Positions 42,106 to 51,381 of a stretch of 64,000 nt of DNA are shown in pieces; position 1 is the first letter of the stretch; each line of letters begins with the position of its first letter. The notes under the pieces were generated by a model that saw only the letters and a list, made by a program, of their open reading frames with translations, had not been told where the DNA came from and made no database searches. Made by a program: the position numbers and the translations under genes. Origin of the DNA: MFAQ01 sp964429015 (GTDB lineage: Bacteria > Patescibacteriota > Microgenomatia > UBA1400 > MFAQ01); assembly GCA_964429015.1 (NCBI GenBank), contig CAYSAM010000001.1, positions 42,395-106,394 on the forward strand, in the 5' to 3' direction.

Positions 42106-44340
42106 ATGGAATATACATACGGCGCTGGTCAACTTTCTCAGCAAAATAGCAGTAATGTTTTGGGTAACATTCCCAGCCAAACTACAGAATTAAACGAGCC
42201 ATCTTTAACTCCAAAAAAGAATAACAAAAAAACTTTAAAGATTATAGGAGCTGTGTTTGCTTTGCTTTTGGTTGTCGGAGTAGCCGCAGGTTCTTATTTG
42301 TTTTCTAATCGCCTAAGAACTGCTGAAGTACCAACAGCACCATCTAGCGAACCAAGAGCGAGTACTTGTATACCCCCACAAGTAGAGGTTTTTAATTACA
42401 ACAGCAGAAATCAAAGAGTACCGCCTCTTTGTGGAAGTGGCACTGCAGCTACCACTCCAACTGCAACCATTGCAACAACTGGTTCTCCCACTACCACAGT
42501 TACAACCACTGTTGGTGGAGTAACTTCAACACCAGTACCAACCCTACCAAACGGTTTGGGAAGTTGTCCTGCAGGTCAGCACCCAAGCATGTATACAAAT
42601 GCAGCTGGAAACTATATACCTCCTTACTGCATACCAAATGACGCAACAAATTGTGTAGATACCACTTGGGTACCACAGGTAACGACTATGTGTGCAAACA
42701 CAACCTTTACTCAATCTAGTAACTGCGGCAGAACAAGAGATGCTATGGGAACAAAAACCACTGGCTGTAGTGCAAATCCTAGTGGTATGGTTTGCCCCAC
42801 AGGTCAACATGAGGTTTTTAATTACAACAGCAGAAATCAAAGAGTACCGCCTTTCTGTGCTGCTGGTGCACCTACAGGAACCAACGTTTGTACTGCGTGC
42901 AATGGCGGAACAGCTTGCAATGCTTGCAGCGCCGCTCCCAATCAAGGTTATCGATGTGAGTGTACAGGCGCTGTTACAGGTGGATATACTTCTTGTGTTG
43001 GGAAGTTAGATGCTAGTTGTAATGGTGCCCCTACGGGAACAATCGCTCCCACAGGGTCTTGTTCTCTTAAATACTACTTTGCAATAACAACAGCTGAGGA
43101 TTCAAATGGAGAAAATTTAGGTGTTTGTAAACCAACAACTGACACTTACGATGCAAACAATAATAGCTGTAAAGTTGCTGGTCAGACTTGTTCTGGAAAT
43201 CTAAGAGCAAGTTTACCAATAGAACTACAAGGTATGGCAACATGTCACCCGGACAAATCTAGTTGTGACAGAGAAGGTGGAAACACAGGATTTAGGTATT
43301 ACTACAACGCAAATATTAAGAAATGTGCTTCGACAAATCACCGATATGACACCAACGAAAAAGATGTAGACGATATTAACCACAGAACTTGTGTCCAAAA
43401 CATTGACCAATGGGATGGTATTAAAAATGGTGTTTGTTACAAATCAATGTTGGATTGTAACAATGCTCAGACAACATGCACTGACACTACTTGGACTCCA
43501 GATCCAGCTCTTACCTGTACTGGAACAAACGTAACTCAGACCAGTAACTGTGGCAAGACGAGAGTGGTGGGGGGAACAAAAGACTGTTCAACCTCAACTG
43601 GAGATGCTGAGTTGTCCTTAATAAAAAAGGCTTACAAAGACGAAAGCTCCAATACTGCTGGAAACTACACACTAACAACAGAAATAGACAAAGTTTCTCG
43701 CGACCAAGTATTTGTTTACGCTTTTGAGATAGAAAATACAGGAACAAAAACAGCGACAAATGTTCAACTAGTGGATATTCTAAAGGGAGGCAAGCAGGAA
43801 CTATTAACTCTAGTTGATGCTGAATCTAGATGTAAGTACGCAACAAGTACCCGCACTGTAACTTGTACAGGAATGAATTTAGCAGCAGGAAAAACAGGTA
43901 CTTATACCTTTAGAGTAAAGGTCTCAAATACAGCAGTAAATGGTGAAACAATCACAAATGTAGGTGTTGTGAGTTACAAAGAGATGCCGGATGGTGGCGA
44001 GATTGAAGATAGTGTTGATTTACTCATTAGCACAATTGTTGGCTGCAACAATGTGTGTACTAGTGATGATGAATGTGTTGCCGGATTAAGCTGTGATCCA
44101 AGCACAGAAAGATGTAGAAGGCCGACCTGTTCTGACTCTTCAACTTGTAACTGCCCAGTTGAACCTACAGAACAAGAGACAGCGGCACCAACCAGAGTAG
44201 TAAATAATAATGTGGTTACTGCTGCAGCAAGACAACAACAAGCTGTACTACCACAAACCGGAATTTTAGACTTCCCAGGAGTTGCTACCTTTGGTGGTGG
44301 ACTGTTGTTAGCCATTGTAGGTATACTGCTAGCCCTCTAA
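42106..44340 (+). CDS. Cys-rich LPxTG surface protein, paralogue of the upstream gene
   Basis: The 744-residue product starts at ATG 42106 (MEYTYGAGQLSQQ); a TATAAA box ends seven bases before it. A cytoplasmic N-terminus of about 45 residues precedes a membrane segment (IIGAVFALLLVVGVAAGSYLF). Two copies of FNYNSRNQRVPP with flanking Cys residues follow, then CxxC-rich segments (CTACNGGTACNACS). A DUF11-like domain comes next (LSLIKKAYKDESSNTAGNYT, VFVYAFEIENTGTKTATNVQ), then the knot CNNVCTSDDECVAGLSCD, and LPQTG with a hydrophobic end. It matches the upstream gene over most of its length. It is probably exposed on the surface and held by disulfides. Confidence 0.8.
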   Translation: MEYTYGAGQLSQQNSSNVLGNIPSQTTELNEPSLTPKKNNKKTLKIIGAVFALLLVVGVAAGSYLFSNRLRTAEVPTAPSSEPRASTCIPPQVEVFNYNSRNQRVPPLCGSGTAATTPTATIATTGSPTTTVTTTVGGVTSTPVPTLPNGLGSCPAGQHPSMYTNAAGNYIPPYCIPNDATNCVDTTWVPQVTTMCANTTFTQSSNCGRTRDAMGTKTTGCSANPSGMVCPTGQHEVFNYNSRNQRVPPFCAAGAPTGTNVCTACNGGTACNACSAAPNQGYRCECTGAVTGGYTSCVGKLDASCNGAPTGTIAPTGSCSLKYYFAITTAEDSNGENLGVCKPTTDTYDANNNSCKVAGQTCSGNLRASLPIELQGMATCHPDKSSCDREGGNTGFRYYYNANIKKCASTNHRYDTNEKDVDDINHRTCVQNIDQWDGIKNGVCYKSMLDCNNAQTTCTDTTWTPDPALTCTGTNVTQTSNCGKTRVVGGTKDCSTSTGDAELSLIKKAYKDESSNTAGNYTLTTEIDKVSRDQVFVYAFEIENTGTKTATNVQLVDILKGGKQELLTLVDAESRCKYATSTRTVTCTGMNLAAGKTGTYTFRVKVSNTAVNGETITNVGVVSYKEMPDGGEIEDSVDLLISTIVGCNNVCTSDDECVAGLSCDPSTERCRRPTCSDSSTCNCPVEPTEQETAAPTRVVNNNVVTAAARQQQAVLPQTGILDFPGVATFGGGLLLAIVGILLAL

Positions 44341-44342
44341 AG

Positions 44343-45557
44343 ATGAGGGTGGCAGTAGTGGGGGCAGGCTTTTCTGGTTTGGCTGCAGCTATTGAGCTGG
44401 TAGACAGAAAGGTGAAAGTAGAAGTCTACGACTCATCGGACACGGTTGGAGGTTTGGCATGTGGAGTAAGAGAGGAGGGTTGGAAAACAAGTTTGGAGAA
44501 GTATTATCACCATATTTTTACAAACGACAAAGAAATTATTTCGCTATCTAACAAAGTTGGGTTAAGCCCAACTTTTTATACACCCAAAACTTGCTCTTTT
44601 TTAAATAAAAAAATATTAGCTTTAGACTCCCCCCTTTCTGTATTAAGTTTTTCTGAAATATCTTTTATTGGTCGCTTACAAATGGGTTTTGGCTTAGCAA
44701 TTTTGAAATTGATACCAAATGGACTTTTTTTGGAAAAGTACCTAGTAACAAAAACTTTGCCGATTTTAATTGGAAGAGAAGCCTATGATAAAGTTTGGGA
44801 AAGATTGCTAGCAGCTAAGTTTGGTAAAAAAATGACAAAAGTAAACTTGGCGTGGTTTTGGTCTAGAGTAGCAAAAAGAACTCGCTCTTTGGGATACTTT
44901 GAGGGAGGATTCCAAGCACTAGCAGATAAAATGAAGGATTATATAGAAAAAAGAGGTGGCGTTTTTTATCTAAATAAAGATGTCAGTAAAGGGGACTTTG
45001 AAAGCAAAAACTACGACAAGGTAATAATTACCACACCAGGGCCAATTGCCAATAAAATACTAGGTAAAGAGCTAATTCCAAGAATTGACTATTTGTGGGC
45101 ACAGACAGTAGTGTTGGAGCTAAGGAAAAGTTTTATGGACTGTTACTGGCTTAATATATTGGAAAAAAAATGGCCATTTTTGGTTGCAGTAGAACATACA
45201 AACATGGTTGGCACAAGTAAATTTGGAGAAAGAACAATATTGTACTTGGGAAATTACTTGGACGAAGATGATACACAGCTTAAAACTGAGAAGGAAGAAC
45301 TAATTAAAATTTACGAGCCATTTCTTAAAAAAATAAATAGTAATTTTGAAAAAAGTTGGATAACAAGGAGCTTTTTGTTTCGATCTCCATACTCTCAGCC
45401 AATATTTCCAATAAACTATTCCAAGGAACTAGAAAAGATAGGAATTAGAAAAGGCAAGTATTTTTTTACAAATATGAGTATGGTATACCCCTTTGACAGA
45501 GGAACCAATTACGCGGTTAAATTAGGAAAACAAATAGCCATAAAATGCCTAGCTTAA
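44343..45557 (+). CDS. FAD/NAD(P)-binding amine-oxidase-type oxidoreductase
   Basis: The 404-residue product begins with a dinucleotide-binding fold, VAVVGAGFSGLAAAIEL (GxGxxG at about 7-12) and VEVYDSSDTVGGLA, as in protoporphyrinogen oxidase, phytoene desaturase and UDP-galactopyranose mutase relatives. Internal landmarks are SLEKYYHHIF, GYFEGGFQALADKM and the C-terminal MVYPFDRGTNYAVKLGKQIA (FAD-binding end). Similar genes in CPR lie beside glycosyltransferase-like membrane proteins. It starts two bases after the LPxTG gene and overlaps the DUF2298 gene by 13 bases, suggesting a joint role in cell-surface glycan or lipid synthesis. The substrate is unknown. Confidence 0.75.
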   Translation: MRVAVVGAGFSGLAAAIELVDRKVKVEVYDSSDTVGGLACGVREEGWKTSLEKYYHHIFTNDKEIISLSNKVGLSPTFYTPKTCSFLNKKILALDSPLSVLSFSEISFIGRLQMGFGLAILKLIPNGLFLEKYLVTKTLPILIGREAYDKVWERLLAAKFGKKMTKVNLAWFWSRVAKRTRSLGYFEGGFQALADKMKDYIEKRGGVFYLNKDVSKGDFESKNYDKVIITTPGPIANKILGKELIPRIDYLWAQTVVLELRKSFMDCYWLNILEKKWPFLVAVEHTNMVGTSKFGERTILYLGNYLDEDDTQLKTEKEELIKIYEPFLKKINSNFEKSWITRSFLFRSPYSQPIFPINYSKELEKIGIRKGKYFFTNMSMVYPFDRGTNYAVKLGKQIAIKCLA

Positions 45558-47524
45558 TTTGGGAAACATTAACGATTATATTTTTTTCTTACTGTACACT
45601 TTTTTTATTACAGACTGTAATGTGGCCTATTGTGAAGTCTTTTTTGAGCCACTTTCCAGATGAGGGTTGGTCTATGGGGAGAATGATAGGAATATTGACT
45701 GTAAGTTTAATATTGTGGGAGCTAGCTTTTTTGGGACTACCGGTAAATACTGTGGCGGGAGTAAGGTTTGGTTTTTTGGGATTGTTGCTTGTTAGTGGGG
45801 TAATATTGGCAAAAAGGGGTATCAAGTGGTTGTTTCCTGCCAAAAAATCTTTAAGACTAATTGTTCTAGAAGAGTATCTCTTTTTAATTGGTTTTGTAGC
45901 AGTAGCACTGATTCGTTCTTTTTTACCAAACATAGATAGTTTGGAAAAATTTATGGATTATGGTTTTGTAATGCGATATATAAAGTCCCCCACATTGCCA
46001 GCAATTGACATGTGGCAAGCTGGTAGCGCTATAAACTATTATTCCTTCGGACATTTTTGGTCTAGTGTAGTTATTAGATTGCTAGGAGTTATTCCTGAGA
46101 TAGGCTACAACTTAGTTTTAGCATTTATTGCTGGTGTATCTATGTCATTGGTTTTTTTGGCTAGTTCTTTGATTTCAGAAGGCACAGAAACAAAAAACAG
46201 AACACTTTTGGGTGGATTGTTAGGCAGTTTTTTGGTAGTGTTTGGGAGTAATAGCCACACCCTGTGGTACTTAATTAAAAACTGGTCATTTGTTGGCTAC
46301 TGGTATGCAGACGCAACAAGGTTTATTTACAACACCATTCATGAGTTTCCAGGTTACAGTTTTGTAGTTTCTGATTTGCATGGACACTTACTAGATTTAC
46401 CAATTTCAATTATTTTTATAGTTATCTCTTTTTCTCTATTAAAGAAACAAAGACTGTTTGAAGAGATTGTTTTAGGTCTTTTGTTTGCAGTGATGATGAT
46501 GACAAACACTTGGGATGTGCCAATTTACGGAATGTTTTTGGGGCTATGTGTAATGGGCAGCCTTATTCAGGATAAGATAAGTATCAAAAAAGCACTTAGA
46601 GCCTTTGTTGTAGTTCTTGTGGTTATGTTAGCTGCTTCAGCTCTCTGGCTTTGGGGTTTTCAATCTATATCAAATGGCGTTGCCTTGGTCACAAAGAGGT
46701 CACCTTTATGGCAACTTGGAGTCTTGTGGGGTGGAGCACTAACGCTAAACTTAATTGCTTGGTATATTTCCAAAAAGAAAAATGGGGAAATACTAATTCG
46801 ATCTCTAATTTTATCTTCAATTTTTTTAGTGTTAATTCCTGAGCTAATTTACGCTAAAGATATTTATCCAGATCACCCAAGAGCAAATACCATGTTTAAA
46901 CTTACCTACCAGGCGTCAATTATGGTGGGAATTGTGTATGGAGTTTTGGTAAATTGGATAATTGAAAAGATCGCAATAAATAAAAGAATGCTTGATGGAT
47001 TACTGCTCACTGCTGTTTTGATTATATTTTGTGGCTTAATGATTTTTCCTACCATTGCCTTTCCATCTTATTATGCAAATTTTGACGATTTTAAGGGTTT
47101 AAACGGAGAAGTGTGGATAAATAATCGCTTCCCTGAGAAATACCAAATAATACAGTACTTAAAGAAGAAAGGTGGAAGTAAAAACTTGGTAGAGGCGGTT
47201 GGAGATAGTTACTCAGACTTTAACTCTATTTCGGTATTTTCTGGTATTCCAACAGTTCAAGGGTGGAGAGTACACGAATGGTTATGGAGAGGTGGATTCG
47301 AAATTGTATCAACTAAGGAGCTAGAAGTAGCACAAATATATGAAGGAGATGATCCACTTAAAACACTTTATCTACTTAAAAAATACAATATTGGTTGGAT
47401 TGTGGTAGGACCAGACGAAGAAGAAAAATACATTATTAACCATCCAAAAATAAGAGAGTTAGGGCAAGAGGTTTGGCGAAGTGGGGATTATTACTTACTA
47501 AAAGTCAACGATTCGCTTAATTAA
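45545..47524 (+). CDS. DUF2298 (YYY-type) polytopic membrane protein
   Basis: The 659-residue protein has about 13-15 membrane segments. The signature INYYSFGHFWSSVVIRLLG (about 162-180) and the conserved FSVVSDLHGHLLDLPIS-like block (SFVVSDLHGHLLDLP, with DLHGH) are characteristic of DUF2298, also named the Chlor_Arch_YYY family. Its fold resembles GT-C glycosyltransferases such as ArnT/PMT and it may transfer sugars from lipid carriers to surface molecules. A C-terminal soluble domain has GGSKNLVEAVGDSYSDFN. It overlaps the FAD-type oxidoreductase gene upstream and converges on the LCP gene by eight bases. Confidence 0.82.
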   Translation: MPSLIWETLTIIFFSYCTLFLLQTVMWPIVKSFLSHFPDEGWSMGRMIGILTVSLILWELAFLGLPVNTVAGVRFGFLGLLLVSGVILAKRGIKWLFPAKKSLRLIVLEEYLFLIGFVAVALIRSFLPNIDSLEKFMDYGFVMRYIKSPTLPAIDMWQAGSAINYYSFGHFWSSVVIRLLGVIPEIGYNLVLAFIAGVSMSLVFLASSLISEGTETKNRTLLGGLLGSFLVVFGSNSHTLWYLIKNWSFVGYWYADATRFIYNTIHEFPGYSFVVSDLHGHLLDLPISIIFIVISFSLLKKQRLFEEIVLGLLFAVMMMTNTWDVPIYGMFLGLCVMGSLIQDKISIKKALRAFVVVLVVMLAASALWLWGFQSISNGVALVTKRSPLWQLGVLWGGALTLNLIAWYISKKKNGEILIRSLILSSIFLVLIPELIYAKDIYPDHPRANTMFKLTYQASIMVGIVYGVLVNWIIEKIAINKRMLDGLLLTAVLIIFCGLMIFPTIAFPSYYANFDDFKGLNGEVWINNRFPEKYQIIQYLKKKGGSKNLVEAVGDSYSDFNSISVFSGIPTVQGWRVHEWLWRGGFEIVSTKELEVAQIYEGDDPLKTLYLLKKYNIGWIVVGPDEEEKYIINHPKIRELGQEVWRSGDYYLLKVNDSLN

Positions 47525-48581
47525 ATTCCAACTGATTTTGGATATATTGCTTTAAAGCTTTCCAGTTATTATCTTTGGGAATAAGTACCCAACGACCGCC
47601 ATACTTTTCTGCAGGAGGATTAGTTAAAATACTGACACCATTTTTATCTGGAGTCATACTTAGACCGATGTAATTAATTGTTTTACCTATTTGATCTACA
47701 CCAATTCTAGCAATAATGGGGTATAAATTAGGAGAGAGATTGGTAGTTAAATTGTTTTCTGTCAGCTGAAACAGCTGTTCTATTTTTTGAGTATTTAGTA
47801 AAAAATCTTTACTAAACAGTTTGTCCTTTAAAGCGGATATGATTTGTTGTTGTCGACGAGACCTAGCAAAATCAGTACCCTCCTGACCCACAGAGTGACG
47901 CGATCTGACATATTTTAAAGCAAGATCCCCGTTTAAACGGTTTTGCCCTTCAGAAAAAGTAATTGTTTGATAGCGACTGGCAATGGGTAGAGCATTTTCT
48001 TTTCCAGGAATAGGATATTCGTTGTCGGTAAATCCTGGAGAGATATATATATCCACACCTCCCAACAGATCTACAACTTGCTGAAATAAGTTAAAGTTAA
48101 CAATGATTGTATAGTTTACCGGCTGACCTAAGACCTCTAAGACACTAGTTTCAGCTAGCTTTATTCCAGCGCCAGGACTTGCCTCCTCTCCGTAGTGATA
48201 AGCAGTGTTAATTCTGTCTTGCAGAGAGGGTATCCACAAATCTCTAGGAATACCTATTTCACTGATTTTATTATTATTTTTATCGTAACTTACAAAAATA
48301 AGACTATCCGTTAAATTTGGAGAGTCGACTCCTTCTCCTCTGATTCCCAAAAACAGAAAATTTGTAACTCCGTTTTGACTGCTTAAGGTGTCGGTGGTCT
48401 GGCCAAAAAAACTCAAAAGATCCTTGGGTTTAACATCCACCTGTTTGAGAACAGCAAAACCTTTTTGGGCCAAAATAAAAATTAAAATACCGAAAAAGGC
48501 TAACAAAATTAGATAAAGTTTTTTTTTCAAAAAAAATAAGCAATGTAAAAAGGTGCGGCTAAAAGAAAAGTTTTTGAACAT
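47517..48581 (-). CDS. LytR-CpsA-Psr (LCP) family cell-wall polymer ligase
   Basis: The 354-residue product starts at ATG 48581, four bases after the tpiA stop codon begins. One N-terminal membrane segment (LYLILLAFFGILIFILAQ) precedes the LCP domain: FLFLGIRGEG, NLTDSLIFVSYD (metal and pyrophosphate-binding Asp), ISEIGIPRDLWI (conserved Arg), VVDLLGGVDIYI and LKYVRSRHS...DFARSRRQQQII. LCP enzymes attach teichoic-acid-like or other glycopolymers to peptidoglycan from a lipid carrier. The soluble part is outside the cell. Here it sits beside tpiA and opposite the DUF2298 gene, which fits a role in surface-glycan assembly. Confidence 0.88.
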   Translation of the reverse strand: MFKNFSFSRTFLHCLFFLKKKLYLILLAFFGILIFILAQKGFAVLKQVDVKPKDLLSFFGQTTDTLSSQNGVTNFLFLGIRGEGVDSPNLTDSLIFVSYDKNNNKISEIGIPRDLWIPSLQDRINTAYHYGEEASPGAGIKLAETSVLEVLGQPVNYTIIVNFNLFQQVVDLLGGVDIYISPGFTDNEYPIPGKENALPIASRYQTITFSEGQNRLNGDLALKYVRSRHSVGQEGTDFARSRRQQQIISALKDKLFSKDFLLNTQKIEQLFQLTENNLTTNLSPNLYPIIARIGVDQIGKTINYIGLSMTPDKNGVSILTNPPAEKYGGRWVLIPKDNNWKALKQYIQNQLEFN

Positions 48582-48582
48582 G

Positions 48583-49272
48583 TTAGGATCTGTTGATGAT
48601 TTCGGAAAAATGAGATGGATTGAGACTATCAGTACCCACAAGAACTCCCGCAATATTGGGTTGTCTTAAATAGAGATTTACGTTGTCTGACGAAACAGAA
48701 CCTCCATATAAGACAGGAGACTGGTGATCGACCAAAAAAGATATCTGTTTGGCGACATGATTTGCATCACTTGGATTAAAGGGATTATTTGTTCCTATTG
48801 AGGAGTGAGGTTCAAAGACAAACAGACATCTACCAACTTCTACATTTTGTTGGAATAACTCTTTTATTTGTTCATCTAAATAAGGAGTGTCAATACAGAC
48901 AATAGGAGTGATTGAGTGCTCTAGTAACAAAACGCACTTACTGGCGACCATGGCGGAAGTTTCACTAAAAATTTCTCTTCTTTCAGAGTGGCCAACTAAA
49001 CAATATGACACGAGCTCAGACAGCATAGCTGCGTTTATTTCACCAGTATGTCGTCCAGGAGGGAGATGGGAAACATTTTGAGAAGCACAAAAAATAGGAA
49101 GGTTTAATTCAGATGATTTTTGATTAAACGCGGCAATATCAGTAAAGGGTAAACAAAGAATAATTTTTTTTTGATCGGTGATTTTTGGTTTAAGAGTAGC
49201 AAGATCATCTAACCAAATTAGAGATTGAGTAATACTTTGATTGCTTTTCCAGTTACCAATTATGTATTTCAC
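48583..49272 (-). CDS. tpiA: Triosephosphate isomerase, short form
   Basis: The 229-residue product starts on GTG 49272 (KYIIGNWKSN). TIM motifs are present: GNWKSN with the catalytic Lys, CLVGHSERREIF with the catalytic His, FEPHSSIGT with the catalytic Glu and LYGGSVSSDNV at the phosphate-binding loop. The usual Trp in the catalytic loop (EPVWAIGTG) is changed to HSS, and the protein is about 20 residues shorter than typical TIM (250). It interconverts DHAP and glyceraldehyde-3-phosphate in glycolysis. A TATAAT box lies nine bases before the start codon, giving a leader of at most a few bases. Confidence 0.9.
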   Translation of the reverse strand: MKYIIGNWKSNQSITQSLIWLDDLATLKPKITDQKKIILCLPFTDIAAFNQKSSELNLPIFCASQNVSHLPPGRHTGEINAAMLSELVSYCLVGHSERREIFSETSAMVASKCVLLLEHSITPIVCIDTPYLDEQIKELFQQNVEVGRCLFVFEPHSSIGTNNPFNPSDANHVAKQISFLVDHQSPVLYGGSVSSDNVNLYLRQPNIAGVLVGTDSLNPSHFSEIINRS

Positions 49273-49312
49273 TATACGACAATTATATATGTAAAGAGGA
49301 TACTTTTTATAG

Positions 49313-49337
49313 TTTCCGGGTCTAGCCCGGAATGACA
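49313..49337. repeat. Short palindromic repeat, TTCCGGG/CCCGGAATGACA type
   Basis: Arms TTCCGGG and CCCGGAA around TCTAG, followed by TGACA. It lies in the divergent spacer between tpiA and the helicase gene. Confidence 0.65.
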
Positions 49338-49379
49338 AGGTCGCATAACAATAGCTTTCGCATGAATGATGATGCAAGG

Positions 49380-49385
49380 TAGAAT
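49380..49385 (+). promoter_or_regulatory. -10 box TAGAAT of the PcrA-like gene
   Basis: TAGAAT ends six bases before GTG 49392. A TTCGCA sequence lies 17 bases upstream as a possible -35. Confidence 0.55.
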
Positions 49386-49391
49386 AGTAGA

Positions 49392-51323
49392 GTGAGAAAT
49401 GAAGAATTAAATCCCGAACAACTACAGGCAGTAACACATAAAACTGGACCCTTGTTGGTACTTGCTGGAGCTGGTTCAGGAAAAACCAAAGTATTGGTTC
49501 ATAGAGTAATAAAACTAATAGAAGAGGACGGTGTGCCGGCCAGGAGTATTGTTCTGCTTACTTTTACCAATAAAGCAGCAGAAGAAATGAAGCAGCGAAT
49601 AAAGAATATTTTAGGAGAGGGAGTATCTTTAGGCTTTGTTGGTACCTTTCACACTTTTTGCGTAAAGCTTTTACGAGAGTTTGGAGAATATATTGGAGTA
49701 AACAAAAAATTTGTGATATTTGATAGTGAGGATAGTGAAGCGCTCATTAAAACAGTCTTAAAAGAACTTAATATTGATCCAAAAGAGAGTAAGCCAGGCA
49801 TGTTTTCGGCTGTAATCAGTAAAATGAAAAACGATTTTAAAAGTATTGGTGACTTGGAGAAAACATCTGAGAACTACTTTTATAAACAAGTTTTAAAGGT
49901 TTGGAAGCTTTATCAAAGTAAGCTGACAAAAAATGCAGCAATGGACTTTGATGACTTACTAGTAAAGGCTGTAGAACTATTACAAAATCCGCAGATAAAA
50001 GAAAAAATTAACACTAGGCTAAAGTGGATTTTGGTAGATGAGTATCAAGATACAAACAAAGTGCAGTTTGAGTTAACTAGACAGCTTGCAGGAGAAGAAA
50101 GAAACCTAACTGTGGTAGGGGACGCCTCACAAGCGATATATTCCTTTAGAGGGGCAGACTTTAGAAACCTACTTTTGTTAAAACAAGAGTTTGCGGACAT
50201 AAAAATGGTCGAGCTACCAAAAAATTACAGAAGCACACAAAATATTTTGGACTCTGCATACTCAGTAGTAAAAAATAACAATGGACATCCGGTAATAAAA
50301 CTAGAGTCTACACAAGAAGAAGGTGACAAAATAGAACTAATTGAAAATGCTGATGAGGCTGACGAAGCAAGAATGATAGTGAAGGAGGCTGAAAAATATG
50401 CTGACAAAAACGAAGAAGTGGCGGTACTATATAGAACCAATGCCCAATCCCGCGCTATCGAAGAAGAACTAATCAGAAGAAGAGTTCCTTACAAATTGGT
50501 TGGTGGGGTGAGATTTTATGGTCGAGCAGAAATTAAAGACTTAATTGCCTTTCTCAGACTGATAAATAACAAAGATGAGGAAGTGAGCGTTGGCAGAATA
50601 GAAAAGATTGGAAAAAGAAAAGCGCGGGTGTTTTTTGACTGGTTGGGAACAAAAAATGAAACACTAGTTGATGAGAATCCGGCGACAGTTCTTAATGAGG
50701 TAATAAACAACGTTGGCTACTTGGATAAATTTGATGAGAGAGATGAGGCGGATGTGGCGAGAATTGAAAATATAAATGAGTTACTGGCCGTAGCCTCACT
50801 TTACAAAACAATTCCAGAGTTTTTGGAGAGTGCTGCCTTGGCAGAAGCAGAAACAAAAAAAACAAGTTCGAATGCAAAAATTATTCTGATGACGGTACAC
50901 TCAGCGAAGGGCTTGGAGTTTGTCAATGTAATTGTGGCTGGGCTAGAAGAAGGAATGTTCCCCCACTCCAGATCAATAACTCTGGGAAGTAAAGATGAAC
51001 TAGAAGAAGAAAGAAGACTGATGTATGTAGCCATGACAAGAGCAAAAAAAGTACTAATACTTAGCTATGCTAGATCTAGACTGGTTTTTGGAGGGAGACA
51101 CACCTGTATTCCGTCTAGATTTTTGAGCGAGATAGACGGCAAGTTGGTGGAAAGAAAATATGCAAGCAGACTGGAGCAAAGATATGGGGACGATACATTC
51201 GAAGAACTCAAGGAATCAAGAACTCGAGAACTCAAGAAAGAAACTAGAGAGAGAAGAATTGTGCAGGATTGGGAGATAGAAAAAGAAACAAAACAAGACT
51301 TTAACGATGTGGATAATTGGTAA
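49392..51323 (+). CDS. pcrA: ATP-dependent DNA helicase, UvrD/PcrA type
   Basis: The 643-residue SF1A helicase carries motif Ia/Q region LNPEQLQAVTH, Walker A LAGAGSGKT (about 23-31), LLTFTNKAAEEMK (motif Ia), ILVDEYQDTN (motif II), GDASQAIYSFRGAD (motif III), LPKNYRST (motif IV), VHSAKGLEF (motif V) and MYVAMTRAKK (motif VI). It unwinds DNA 3'-5' in repair and fork rescue. It is shorter than PcrA (about 720) mainly at the 2B domain and the C-terminus. It starts on GTG with no ribosome site; the frame ends with a charged tail. Confidence 0.93.
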   Translation: MRNEELNPEQLQAVTHKTGPLLVLAGAGSGKTKVLVHRVIKLIEEDGVPARSIVLLTFTNKAAEEMKQRIKNILGEGVSLGFVGTFHTFCVKLLREFGEYIGVNKKFVIFDSEDSEALIKTVLKELNIDPKESKPGMFSAVISKMKNDFKSIGDLEKTSENYFYKQVLKVWKLYQSKLTKNAAMDFDDLLVKAVELLQNPQIKEKINTRLKWILVDEYQDTNKVQFELTRQLAGEERNLTVVGDASQAIYSFRGADFRNLLLLKQEFADIKMVELPKNYRSTQNILDSAYSVVKNNNGHPVIKLESTQEEGDKIELIENADEADEARMIVKEAEKYADKNEEVAVLYRTNAQSRAIEEELIRRRVPYKLVGGVRFYGRAEIKDLIAFLRLINNKDEEVSVGRIEKIGKRKARVFFDWLGTKNETLVDENPATVLNEVINNVGYLDKFDERDEADVARIENINELLAVASLYKTIPEFLESAALAEAETKKTSSNAKIILMTVHSAKGLEFVNVIVAGLEEGMFPHSRSITLGSKDELEEERRLMYVAMTRAKKVLILSYARSRLVFGGRHTCIPSRFLSEIDGKLVERKYASRLEQRYGDDTFEELKESRTRELKKETRERRIVQDWEIEKETKQDFNDVDNW

Positions 51324-51333
51324 TTCTCCCACT

Positions 51334-51351
51334 CCCCCTTTGATAAGGGGG
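51334..51351. repeat. Palindromic repeat CCCCCTTTGATAAGGGGG
   Basis: Second copy of the 17269-17287 type, one base different in the core. It lies between the helicase stop and the FemAB promoter and could act as a weak hairpin after the helicase gene. Confidence 0.65.
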
Positions 51352-51369
51352 AAACTACATTTTTTGAGA

Positions 51370-51375
51370 TAAAAT
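51370..51375 (+). promoter_or_regulatory. -10 box TAAAAT of the first FemAB-like gene
   Basis: TAAAAT ends six bases before GTG 51382; no ribosome site is present. Confidence 0.6.
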
Positions 51376-51381
51376 AGTTAT

